This document shows, piece by piece, positions 45,110-53,061 of a DNA stretch of 64,000 bases. The notes below the pieces were generated by a model. It searched no databases and was not told the DNA's origin. It saw nothing but the letters and a program-made list of their open reading frames with translations. This DNA comes from Arsukibacterium sp. UBA3155 (GTDB taxonomy: Bacteria; Pseudomonadota; Gammaproteobacteria; Enterobacterales; Alteromonadaceae), in NCBI GenBank assembly GCA_002364615.1, contig DEYP01000003.1:31277-95276 (forward strand), read 5' to 3'. The first letter of the stretch is position 1; the number at the start of each line of letters is the position of its first letter. A program made the position numbers and the translations under genes.

Positions 45110-46336
45110 CTACAAACTCTTTTTCGGTGGCAGCGCCACATTAGCAAAAATAAGGCCGCCGACCAGCGCCATTAAAATCATAAAGGTTTGCTGGCCTACC
45201 CGGTCTGACACAACAAAATCCTGACCGGAGATCAAGGAATTTAAACCAATATAGGTTTTACTGCCGGGCACCAGCACAATTAACCCGTGCATCGCCACAA
45301 TAACTGCCGGTGCCTTGGCCAGCCGGGTAAACAAGTTACTGTAAATGCCCACTGCAAAGGCACCCAGAAACGCGCCCATGGTGTAATCGACCAGGCTGGC
45401 ACCGGTAATGCTGACACCATAAGCAATAAAGCCCGCGGCCAGTGACCACAGGGTGTATTTACCACGACTTCTGAACAATACAATTAGCGAGCTGACCAGA
45501 ATGCCTACGGCCAGCCAGGCAAAATGGCGGGATATTGGCTCGGGTTTAACAAAATCAACGATGCCAAACAGGGTAAAACCAATAGCAATGCCGAGAAATG
45601 CGCCGAAATACAGCTTAAACAGCATCATCAGGGCGTCCATAATCCGGGCATTACCCGACACCAGATGACGCGCGGCTAATTCGGCAAAGCCAATGGTTAA
45701 CGCTAAGCCGGGTATAAACGAAATAATCGCTGACAGCACAGTCAGCCGGATATTAATACCCGGATCAATGTAACTGCTGATCGCGCAAGCACCAATTGCC
45801 GCCGCCATCGCCACCAGCGGCTCCAGCATGTTAGCCACTCGGCGCGAGCGCTGAGCCCACAGCACAAACAGATAGACCAGCAACGACAACACTGCCGACC
45901 ACAGCACATCATTCCAGCTGGTGGCCATTAACATGGCAAAGGCACCACCCGAGGCCATCATCGCCACTGCAGTAGCTAACTTGCCGTAAGAGCTGGGGCG
46001 GGCATCAATGGCATCGAGCAACGCATCGGCTTCATGAATACTGACCTGGCCCTGCAATACCTGATCAACCAGTTCGTCAGTGCGCGATAATGCCCCTAAA
46101 TCCAGATCGCCAGGGTTAACCCGCGAAGCATGGGTGTATTCCTGCTCATGACCTTCGGTCCATAACACAAAAGTCATAGAAGTAGGCGATATAATAAACG
46201 AGCCCTTCAGAGCAAGGTGGGTGGTCAGTTCGGTAAGGTGCGCTTCCAGCCGGTACGCCGGGGTGCCGTACTTATGTAACATCTTGCCCAGTTTGACGAT
46301 AAATTTCCGTTTATGATTAAAATCAGCGGTATACAC
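45110..46336 (-). CDS. thrE: ThrE-type threonine/serine exporter
   Basis: 408 residues. N-terminal cytoplasmic part of about 125 residues (FIVKLGKMLHKYGTPAYRLEAHL, PTSMTFVLWTEG), then about ten membrane helices in two groups. This is the fused form of the two ThrE domains (DUF1212 and the ThrB-like DUF3815 type). Corynebacterium ThrE exports threonine and serine using the proton gradient; other members transport other solutes. Conserved blocks are LVSGNARIMDALMM and LVPGSKTYIGLNSLISG. Single gene. Substrate by homology only. Confidence 0.9.
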   Translation of the reverse strand: MYTADFNHKRKFIVKLGKMLHKYGTPAYRLEAHLTELTTHLALKGSFIISPTSMTFVLWTEGHEQEYTHASRVNPGDLDLGALSRTDELVDQVLQGQVSIHEADALLDAIDARPSSYGKLATAVAMMASGGAFAMLMATSWNDVLWSAVLSLLVYLFVLWAQRSRRVANMLEPLVAMAAAIGACAISSYIDPGINIRLTVLSAIISFIPGLALTIGFAELAARHLVSGNARIMDALMMLFKLYFGAFLGIAIGFTLFGIVDFVKPEPISRHFAWLAVGILVSSLIVLFRSRGKYTLWSLAAGFIAYGVSITGASLVDYTMGAFLGAFAVGIYSNLFTRLAKAPAVIVAMHGLIVLVPGSKTYIGLNSLISGQDFVVSDRVGQQTFMILMALVGGLIFANVALPPKKSL

Positions 46337-46705
46337 AAGCGGTTTCCTGCAGTTCTGTCTGGTATTTAAATAGGCAGCTAATTGTAAAGCAAAAGCCTAC
46401 CGATAGCAGCGCTGCCTTCAGTAATTTACATGAATAGGTCTGTGACGGGCAGCATTAAAGACCGCTATACCAAACATCAGGCACAAACCGGGCTGGAACT
46501 ACGCCAACCACAGTACGGGCATTCGCCGCTGTAGAACTTACCCAACACCCTGAAGATATTGCACTGATTTTGTAATTCCTGAGCCTGCTTCAATGAAAAC
46601 CCATTAATAACAATATGATAGATATAAAAAGCCTGGCACCATGTTTGCAACCCTACCTTTGTTCGCCAAGAACCTTAATGTTCAACCTTACATAAGGAGG
46701 CAGTA
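46337..46705. other. 369-base intergenic region without a gene
   Basis: No ribosome-site-supported frame, tRNA-like fold or clear repeat was seen between thrE and the EF-hand gene. The right end holds TAAGGAGG at 46692-46699, the ribosome site of the EF-hand gene. The AATAACAATATGATAGATATAAA area near 46604-46628 is AT-rich and could be a promoter. Confidence 0.4.
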
Positions 46706-47080
46706 ATGATTAAGCACACAACGTTATTCACCACTTTGTTGCTGGCAAGTAGTATGGCATTCGCTGCGAATACATTTGAAACCGCCGACACTAACCGCGA
46801 TGGCATGTTGTCTGCACCTGAATATCAGCGTTATGTCTTTGATTACGATGTATATACTAACCGGGACACCAACAATGACAGCTTATTAGATGAAGAAGAG
46901 CTGGGTATTTCAGTATTTGACGCCGATGATTTCGCCAGTTGGGATGCCGACGGCGATACCTATCTGACCTATGATGAGCTTAACATCTCCCTGTTTGACT
47001 ACTACGATGAAGATGACAATGGTTATTTGGATAATGATGAATGGAACAAGGCCGGCGATGACGGCTGGTTTGATATGTAA
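46706..47080 (+). CDS. exported EF-hand calcium-binding protein
   Basis: 124 residues. Signal peptide ends AFA before ANTFE. Four EF-hand-type loops follow with Asp at the first positions: DTNRDGMLSAPE, DTNNDSLLDEEE, DADGDTYLTYDE and DEDDNGYLDNDE (each ends with Glu at the twelfth position), spaced roughly 22-28 residues. Very acidic mature protein. Periplasmic or secreted calcium buffer or sensor; partner unknown. Strong AAGGAGG site and its own terminator. Confidence 0.88.
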   Translation: MIKHTTLFTTLLLASSMAFAANTFETADTNRDGMLSAPEYQRYVFDYDVYTNRDTNNDSLLDEEELGISVFDADDFASWDADGDTYLTYDELNISLFDYYDEDDNGYLDNDEWNKAGDDGWFDM

Positions 47081-47104
47081 CCACCCTTCAGTTTTAAATA
47101 TAGT

Positions 47105-47132
47105 AAGGCCTGGCACATGCCAGGCCTTTTTT
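47105..47132 (+). terminator. rho-independent terminator of the EF-hand gene
   Basis: AAGGCCTGGCA and TGCCAGGCCTT around CA, followed by T4; 24 bases after the stop. Confidence 0.9.
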
Positions 47133-47434
47133 ATGCCGTTTATTTTGCCATTATGTTCGTAACTTAAAAACAGGGTTTAACGATGCAACTGCGCGATTTA
47201 AGGCAACAACCGCTGACGAGTCGGCTTGCAGCAATAAGTTGTACAAACCACAGATCTCATGCCAGTCAGTACCTGCTGCTGTGCTGGCATACTGATTAAC
47301 CCTATAAAAGATTGGGGGTCAGATAACGAAAATTGGGGCAGATAACACTTAAACGGCAAGCGCTACTGGCGCAGTATCTTTGCCATGGCTTTCGTTCCTT
47401 GTTTGCAATTTAAGAGGTTGTCAGTCTTAACTTA
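47133..47434. repeat. gene-free stretch with short-repeat remnants
   Basis: ATGCCAG (47259-47265) and CTGGCAT (47284-47290) form a seven-base inverted repeat with an 18-base spacer. Two near-copies of a short motif, ATTGGGGGTCAGATAAC (47311-47327) and ATTGGGGCAGATAAC (47332-47346), follow. The GGGGTCAG core is like the ends of the 82-base repeat beside it and of REP elements linked to Y1-type (RAYT) transposases. A short frame NGKRYWRSIF near 47350 is too small to name. Probably debris of REP-type elements. Confidence 0.45.
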
Positions 47435-47516
47435 GGAATCGATGAGATCAGTATCAACGATATTTGCGCCACTAAGCTTACCTTATATCAGATCAATGAC
47501 ACTGACCCTTTTGATC
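47435..47516. repeat. REP-like repeat, copy 1
   Basis: 82 bases, direct repeat of 49021-49102 (13 mismatches, no gaps). Inner arms GATCAGTATCAACGAT and ATCAATGACACTGACC can fold into an imperfect hairpin. It lies just right of the ParE gene end and marks the left edge of the toxin-antitoxin/trypsin segment. Confidence 0.75.
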
Positions 47517-47538
47517 TGCCAACAAGTACTAGGGCGTG

Positions 47539-47838
47539 TTATATGTCAGCTTCAGGAAGCAACAGTATTCTTTCACTGCGCCATACCCGGACTAAACTGA
47601 CGACCGAAGCATGTCGCAAGTAAACAATGCGGAACGGCGGGTAAATAAGCTCGCGAATTTGCTCTTGATAAAACTCAGGCACTTTCCTGCCTGAGTCGGG
47701 GTGATCTGCCAGCTTTTGCGCCTTTTCCAAAATAGCGCTGACAAACCGCTGGCCAATTTCCGAAACGCCCTGTTCAGTATAGTAAGCCTTAATATCCAGC
47801 AAATCATTTAGCGCAGACCGCGCAATAACAAGCTTCAC
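47539..47838 (-). CDS. parE: RelE/ParE-family toxin
   Basis: 99 residues. ParE fold: MKLVIARSALNDLLDIKAYY, FVSAILEKAQKLADHPDSGRKVPE, and IRELIYPPFRIVYLRH with the conserved Arg and Tyr near the C-terminal strands (VVSLVRVWRSERILL). ParE toxins poison DNA gyrase; RelE relatives cut mRNA, so target is not certain. GTG start directly after the antitoxin stop with no gap. Intact. Sits next to a REP-like repeat. Confidence 0.88.
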   Translation of the reverse strand: MKLVIARSALNDLLDIKAYYTEQGVSEIGQRFVSAILEKAQKLADHPDSGRKVPEFYQEQIRELIYPPFRIVYLRHASVVSLVRVWRSERILLLPEADI

Positions 47839-48108
47839 TTACACCACGCCAAGTATCTTTTTCGCCTCATCCAGAGTAACTGTATCGCCTTCACGAATAT
47901 CAGCCAACCCTTTAGCTACAGCCTTAACAAAAAGAAGCTCTTCAGCCATTTTTTCATAATCGTCAAGACCTTGCACTACAGCAACACCGCGTCCCCGGCT
48001 CGTTAACAGAATCGGCCGATGGGTTTCATTGGCACGGCCCACTACTTTGCCAGGATTGACTTTCAGATCAGACAGAGGAATAACATCCTCAGAAAATTTG
48101 GTTTGCAT
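47839..48108 (-). CDS. Phd/YefM-type antitoxin
   Basis: 89 residues. N-terminal DNA-binding Phd fold: SEDVIPLSDLKVNPGKVVGRANETHRPILLTSRGRGVAVVQ read in two parts; the last 35 residues (EELLFVKAVAKGLADIREG, TLDEAKKILG) form the toxin-neutralising tail. First gene of a two-gene operon with the ParE-type toxin, preceded by a clear promoter with inverted repeats, so likely autoregulated. ATG with GAGGTGG upstream. Confidence 0.88.
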   Translation of the reverse strand: MQTKFSEDVIPLSDLKVNPGKVVGRANETHRPILLTSRGRGVAVVQGLDDYEKMAEELLFVKAVAKGLADIREGDTVTLDEAKKILGVV

Positions 48109-48136
48109 TTTGCCACCTCGGCTATTAACAGGGCCA

Positions 48137-48179
48137 TTGATAGCACCTGTATAAAGGTGCCGTCAACAACAAAGTTGAC
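48137..48179 (-). promoter_or_regulatory. antitoxin promoter with two inverted repeats
   Basis: On the minus strand: -35 TTGACG (48166-48161), 18-base spacer, -10 TATCAA (48142-48137). The spacer is a perfect inverted repeat, GCACCTTTATACAGGTGC (48160-48143). A second, GTCAAC-TTTGTT-GTTGAC (48179-48162), overlaps the -35. Binding there would block RNA polymerase, so these are likely sites for the Phd-ParE complex. Confidence 0.75.
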
Positions 48180-48200
48180 CATTCGCAACACTCTAAGCCA

Positions 48201-49007
48201 CTACGGCTGCGCCGAAATAACACTTTCAATCCAGTATTGATAATGGCTCAGCCGAACATTGCAACTGACTTGACCATACCGTCCGGGAGTTCTGTCAGTG
48301 CTTTGCAAGTCGCTCCATGAAGTGAGCCCCGCCAGCAACCACTCCTGCTCAGCTTCAATCAGAACTGGCCCGCCACTGTCGCCACTACCTGATCCGCCTT
48401 CAAGCGGTAAAGCATCCGCTGGGTTGTCGAACACATAGCAAAACCAGCGACCATCGGCACTGCTGACTGTGTTGTAAGCCCGACGAAGTTCTGTGCGGTG
48501 AGAACTACTGAATCCATAACCGCCCACGCCGTTACCGGTTGCGCCTTTGCCTATAACTTTAACAGTTTGGCCGAACTCATTGTTACTAGTGTAGATAGCC
48601 ACAGGCGGGATATCAGTAATGGGTTGTGCCAATTTCAGCAGTGCAATGTCATCTGACGAAGCAAGCAGAGCCCTGAAAAGCGTCCAGTCCCAGGTAGCCA
48701 GCGCTTGCTGTAGTAGCTGTTGAGGTGGAGCTTTGTAGCCGGAATGGATCTCGATGCGTTCAACAGCTCTGGTTATACCACCAACCGTTATCTGTTTTAT
48801 TTCAGATTGCCAACTAATCGCATGAGCGGCGGTAATAACCCACTGCGGCGCGATCAATACGCCATGCCCCTCACCAGGCATGTCGGCCAGAGCAGAAAAC
48901 TCAGTAGCCTGTACCCGATACTCTGAATCATCAATATCGTGACGAATAACGATGGCGCTCGCACTGAAAGACAGGACAAGCAGGGTGAAAAACAACATTC
49001 GAGGCAT
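48201..49007 (-). CDS. secreted trypsin-like serine protease (S1)
   Basis: 268 residues, signal peptide ending near Ala18 (SFSASA). Catalytic triad: His62 in TAAHAIS, Asp120 in SSDDIALLKL, and Ser211 in GSGSGDSGGPV. Three Cys (WFCYVF, VSCNVR and signal). The usual Ile-Val-Gly-Gly N-terminus is not clear (IVIRHDIDD instead), so activation may differ from classic trypsin. Bacterial S1 proteases of this type occur in marine gammaproteobacteria. It is flanked by a REP-like repeat on the right and the toxin-antitoxin operon on the left. Confidence 0.88.
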   Translation of the reverse strand: MPRMLFFTLLVLSFSASAIVIRHDIDDSEYRVQATEFSALADMPGEGHGVLIAPQWVITAAHAISWQSEIKQITVGGITRAVERIEIHSGYKAPPQQLLQQALATWDWTLFRALLASSDDIALLKLAQPITDIPPVAIYTSNNEFGQTVKVIGKGATGNGVGGYGFSSSHRTELRRAYNTVSSADGRWFCYVFDNPADALPLEGGSGSGDSGGPVLIEAEQEWLLAGLTSWSDLQSTDRTPGRYGQVSCNVRLSHYQYWIESVISAQP

Positions 49008-49020
49008 TTATGTTTCCTTT

Positions 49021-49102
49021 GGTATCGATGGGGTCAGTATCAACGATATTTGCGCCACTACTCTTTTCCTATGACTGATCAATGACACTAACCCTTTTGA
49101 TT
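49021..49102. repeat. REP-like repeat, copy 2
   Basis: 82 bases, same orientation as 47435-47516; 69 of 82 positions agree. Inner arms GGGGTCAGTATCAACGAT and ATCAATGACACTAACCC are imperfect complements. It sits between the trypsin start and the next gene. Confidence 0.75.
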
Positions 49103-49108
49103 AGTTAG

Positions 49109-49804
49109 CTATAAGCTTATGTCCAACTGTTTAAGCTCGCCTGTTCCCACGTTAAAAATATAATATAATGTCTCGCCGCCCGGCACGGTATAAATCAGGA
49201 CCGTGTCATTATCGACAATTCGATAGCCTTCAATATCATCCATAACTGGCGTTAAATTGGCGCCATCATACTCAGAAACCAGTAATTCTTTTTTGTCATT
49301 CTGGTTTAAAAAACCATCGTTGTTTGTGTCTTGCCTGGCTACTGAATAGATATTTTTACTTAAGGTTTTGTCGTACTGAGTTTGCTGCTCGCGCACAGGA
49401 GAAAAATCCACTATTAAAGCATTGTTTTGAAATAGTAAGGTCCGTTGTTCACCCACTTTGGCGAACATCAGATTTACTGCATTACTGCTTAAACTGAACG
49501 ACGATAAAATTGCAATCTTCTCCGCACCTGAACTATACGGTAGCTGTTGCACAACTTTATCAGACGTTACTTCGAAAATATGTACATCCTTAAGCAAGCC
49601 TACATACTGCGTTTTAAGTTTTATTTTTTGCTCTGTTGCCAATGCATCATCGTGTGTGATCACTTGCACCGTTGGGTCTGAATAATCCTGCCGGAAAAGG
49701 TCTTTGAGCAGCTCCTTACCCACAGTAATAATCACAACTATTGCAGCGAGAAACAGCAGTACCTTATTAGATTTTTCAATGAAACTCATAACTCGATTGC
49801 TCAC
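49109..49804 (-). CDS. membrane-anchored protein of unknown function
   Basis: 231 residues. One hydrophobic helix near residues 14-28 (VLLFLAAIVVIITVG) then a soluble periplasmic part. A calcium-loop-like stretch DTNNDGFLNQNDKKEL is visible near residue 165. No family recognised. Begins the right flank of the REP-bounded segment. Confidence 0.6.
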   Translation of the reverse strand: MSNRVMSFIEKSNKVLLFLAAIVVIITVGKELLKDLFRQDYSDPTVQVITHDDALATEQKIKLKTQYVGLLKDVHIFEVTSDKVVQQLPYSSGAEKIAILSSFSLSSNAVNLMFAKVGEQRTLLFQNNALIVDFSPVREQQTQYDKTLSKNIYSVARQDTNNDGFLNQNDKKELLVSEYDGANLTPVMDDIEGYRIVDNDTVLIYTVPGGETLYYIFNVGTGELKQLDISL

Positions 49805-49974
49805 ATAAAACTCCTTGTGTTGCTTTCCCCGTTTAATGGGTGATCTAATCTGGTGACACTAAAGCCTTTCGCAATTGTGACTGGATTCCGTTAACCCATT
49901 GCTATCCGTCCAAAAGGCGACACATGGAGGCCACTTTAGCGGCAATAACGAAATTAATTTACTTATTCAGACCT

Positions 49975-50382
49975 CTATTTAACCGAGCCATTTTCTAGCT
50001 TCAAGTTCTCTTTAACTTTGTCGTTTAGTTTCGCGTACTCGTTAAAAAGCTTGGCGAAAGGCGCTTCTTCACCTGCAAAGTAACCTATCTGGGCAATATT
50101 AACGGAGTCGTTGTTTTGAGTGACATACCGGGTCACCCAGGCAGGATGCGCAGCATGATTTTCTGTGGTGAAAGCAATATTTGCACGCAGTTGATCGTTT
50201 GAAAAAACGACCAAATTCTGCTCTTCAAAAATTCTTTTTGTATCGCCAAATTCGTTGCTTACATCACTAAAGTACTCCTGCCACTGCTCAACTGTTATTT
50301 TCGCCTTGGGAAATGGTTCTATTTCAACAGCATTAATGCCAAATGAAATTGATAAAAACGCCAGAAATATATATTTGCTCAT
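49975..50382 (-). CDS. small exported protein of unknown function
   Basis: 135 residues. Signal peptide ends INA before VEIEPF. Acidic/polar body (KITVEQWQEYFSDVSNEFGD, TRYVTQNNDSVNIAQIGYF). No family recognised. The 49805-49974 interval upstream and 50383-50537 downstream contain no gene. Called real because signal peptide and codon use are consistent. Confidence 0.6.
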   Translation of the reverse strand: MSKYIFLAFLSISFGINAVEIEPFPKAKITVEQWQEYFSDVSNEFGDTKRIFEEQNLVVFSNDQLRANIAFTTENHAAHPAWVTRYVTQNNDSVNIAQIGYFAGEEAPFAKLFNEYAKLNDKVKENLKLENGSVK

Positions 50383-50537
50383 GTAGTTACCTGTTGCGTG
50401 AGTGAAGCTGCACTTTACACTTTGCTAAATTATCCAACATTTTTCTCTACATCAACTACATATTGCCAGAGTGTGCCAAATATCTCGGGTATTGAGCCTA
50501 AGCGGCTTAAGGACAGGAGCTACAGTGAAACAACTGC

Positions 50538-50574
50538 CCAAACAACAACCCTAAAAACTCAGGTTGTTGTTTGG
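50538..50574. terminator. 13-base-pair hairpin downstream of the GH31 gene
   Basis: CCAAACAACAACC (50538-50550) pairs perfectly with GGTTGTTGTTTGG (50562-50574), loop of 11. It lies 35 bases past the GH31 stop on the minus strand. No T run follows, so it may be a weak terminator or RNA-stabilising stem. Confidence 0.5.
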
Positions 50575-50608
50575 CACAGCTAATTGATAAAAGGAAGTTG
50601 TTCGTGGC

Positions 50609-53059
50609 TTAGCGCACCTGGAATTGCAGTTTATCACCTTGCCAGTCGGTTTTAATTTTTAACTGCTTGCTGGCTTTGTCGTAGTACGCCACATTTTGCT
50701 GGCGGGCGAAGCGCTGGGGCTGAGCAACAATGGCGATAAACTGGCCATTTACCGTAACCCGACCGGCTTTAGCGCTTTGGTTATGCAGCACAACCGTAAG
50801 CTCGCGGCTCTCCGGTTTGCCGCTGTAATCGCCGCCATTCTCACCGGCACTGCGGCTAAATTCCAACTTTAAGCCGCTTTCACTATCCTGCCCGTTAGAA
50901 TCCAGCGCATAGAAATTCAGCAGCTCATAGTTACCATTTTCGATACTATTGGCGCTAATACCATCGTCTTCATACATCTGGCCTTTGCTGCAGCTGACAG
51001 TACTGTCGGCATAATAGTGCACGGTTAAGGCTTTTGAACTGTAATCGCGGGTACTGGTCATCGGTTCAACCATCGGCACAAAGCTGCCGGCCTTTACCAG
51101 CACTGGTATGGTATCGATGCTTACCGGCACTTCGGTCAGCTCACCGCCCTGATAACGCTTACCGCTGAAAAAGTCGAACCAGATGCCATCGGGCATATTG
51201 ACTGGCCAGCTGCGCACGCCGGGCTTCGTGACCGGTGCCACTAAAAACGCATCGCCCCACAGGTAGCTGTTGGTTTCGTCCATAAAGCCGGTATTGTCTT
51301 CATCGAGGAAAAACAACGGCCGCATTAATGGCATACCGGTCTGGCTGTGCTGCCAGGCCATGGTATACAGGTAGGGCAGCAACTGATACCGCAGGTTCAG
51401 GTAGGGTCGCAGGGTGTCTATTACCTGCTGGCTGTGAAATACCGGCTCCGGTGCGATATGCTCCTGAGCATGCGGCCGGTATACCGGCTGAAACACGCCA
51501 TATTGCAACCAACGGATATACAGCTCCGGATCGAAGGTTTCGCCACCGGCAAAACCGCCTAAATCAGAGTGAATATAGCCAAAGCCGAACAGGCTCATTT
51601 GCAGCGCGAGTTCTACCTGCGGCTGCAGGCCACCCCAACTGCGGTCGACATCGCCGGTCCACGGCACCATGCCATAGCGCTGCGAACCTAAGCTGCCAGC
51701 CCGCATCATAATAAATGGCCGGGTGTCGGCAAAGTTACGCTTGTAACCGCGATACACCAGTTCGGCCCAGCGATGGCCGTAGGCGTTATGAATTTCATCA
51801 GCAGTGCCCAGCATATGTTGGGTATCAGAGGGGTGCACTTCCGGCTCACCTAAATCGCCCCATACCCCAGCCACGCCCTGCTCGGCCAGATCTTTATAAA
51901 TTTGCCAGAACCAGTCGGCGGCGACCGGGTTAAACACATCTATTAAGCCGGTATTACCAAAATAAAAATCAAAGGTTTTCGGACTGCCATCCGCTGCTTT
52001 GGCCAATACTCCTGCCGCTGCAGCTTCCTGCCAGCGCCTCGAGCTGGTTAACACAAAAGGTTCTGTGACTAAAATGGTGTTAACACCATCGGCTTTAAAA
52101 TCGGCCAGCATTTGCTCTGGCTCTGGAAAGGCCTCGCGATCCCATGCAAGGTTACCCATATGGCCCTTAATGTCCGGGCCAAACCAGTATAAGTCGAGCA
52201 CGATCGCGTCGAGTGGCAGGCCTAGTTCGCGGTATTTTTGTACCACCTCCCGCGCTTCTGCCTCAGTGCGATAGCCAAAACGTGAGGCATAACTGCCCAG
52301 CGTCCAGCGTGCTGGTAGCAAAGGCTTGCCACTTACTGTCAGGTAGTTATCAATCAGCTGCGGAAAGCTATCCGCGGCAACCACAATATAAGCGCTTCGT
52401 CCGCCCATCGCACTGAACTCCAGCGTATCGGCGGCGGTTTTACCTAAATCGATATGGCCTGCGGCCGAGTTATCAAACAACAACATATATTTGTTGCTCG
52501 ACATGACGCCAGCCAGGCTGAAATACATTTGGGTAGATTCGGTGCTGTAACCGTAGTGTGCTTTGTTATACAGCGGCAGGCGGTGACCACGCCGGTCCAT
52601 ACCCAATACGCGCTGACCGGCGCCAAACAGTTTTTCCTGCGCCGTTAACGCAAATTTAAAGCCTAGTTGTTCCTTGTCGCGAAAGAAACCCGGTTGCTCG
52701 GTGGTGATCAACTCGCCATCTTTGTAAAAGCTCAGTTTCAGCGGGGATTTGGCTATTTTTACGCTCATTTGCTCTGAGCGGTACACTAAGTGATCGTCCT
52801 GATTCACGACCGTCAGGGTAAGCGGTGCTGGCTTACTGCCAATGGCAAATGACGGTAGCTGAGTGTGGCCGCCTGGCAAATAATGGACTTCTGCTACCTG
52901 TGGTTGAAAAAAGGTAATGGCCAGCTCGCCATCGCTGGTTTTTAACAATAATTGATTGCCCAGCTGACGGTGTGACTGATAATCGGCCGCGGCCGTCGCA
53001 AAAACGGTCAGCAGGCCAAAGGCCGCCAGCAAGCGGCTTATGGAAATTAGATAGCGCAT
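50609..53059 (-). CDS. GH31 alpha-glucosidase or 4-alpha-glucosyltransferase
   Basis: 816 residues, signal peptide ending TAAA. GH31 barrel with nucleophile Asp402 in GVWGDLGEPEVHP and acid/base Asp470 in WTGDVDRSWGG; DLYWFGPDIKGHMG is the substrate-loop block. The WGDLGEPE form and the 68-residue spacing between the two acids match the Cellvibrio Agd31B-type oligosaccharide 4-alpha-glucosyltransferase (recalled, not checked), so transglycosylation is as likely as hydrolysis. C-terminal beta domains follow. Two bases after the GH13 gene, with its ribosome site AGGAG inside that gene's end: one operon for maltodextrin processing in the periplasm. Confidence 0.9.
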   Translation of the reverse strand: MRYLISISRLLAAFGLLTVFATAAADYQSHRQLGNQLLLKTSDGELAITFFQPQVAEVHYLPGGHTQLPSFAIGSKPAPLTLTVVNQDDHLVYRSEQMSVKIAKSPLKLSFYKDGELITTEQPGFFRDKEQLGFKFALTAQEKLFGAGQRVLGMDRRGHRLPLYNKAHYGYSTESTQMYFSLAGVMSSNKYMLLFDNSAAGHIDLGKTAADTLEFSAMGGRSAYIVVAADSFPQLIDNYLTVSGKPLLPARWTLGSYASRFGYRTEAEAREVVQKYRELGLPLDAIVLDLYWFGPDIKGHMGNLAWDREAFPEPEQMLADFKADGVNTILVTEPFVLTSSRRWQEAAAAGVLAKAADGSPKTFDFYFGNTGLIDVFNPVAADWFWQIYKDLAEQGVAGVWGDLGEPEVHPSDTQHMLGTADEIHNAYGHRWAELVYRGYKRNFADTRPFIMMRAGSLGSQRYGMVPWTGDVDRSWGGLQPQVELALQMSLFGFGYIHSDLGGFAGGETFDPELYIRWLQYGVFQPVYRPHAQEHIAPEPVFHSQQVIDTLRPYLNLRYQLLPYLYTMAWQHSQTGMPLMRPLFFLDEDNTGFMDETNSYLWGDAFLVAPVTKPGVRSWPVNMPDGIWFDFFSGKRYQGGELTEVPVSIDTIPVLVKAGSFVPMVEPMTSTRDYSSKALTVHYYADSTVSCSKGQMYEDDGISANSIENGNYELLNFYALDSNGQDSESGLKLEFSRSAGENGGDYSGKPESRELTVVLHNQSAKAGRVTVNGQFIAIVAQPQRFARQQNVAYYDKASKQLKIKTDWQGDKLQFQVR

Positions 53060-53061
53060 GA

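Noticed and set aside
47350-47430. possible transposase fragment (NGKRYWRSIF)
   Set aside because: Too short and without a recognisable transposase motif.
50398-50583. 61-residue forward frame
   Set aside because: It crosses a hairpin, has no ribosome site or domain and lies in an intergenic region.
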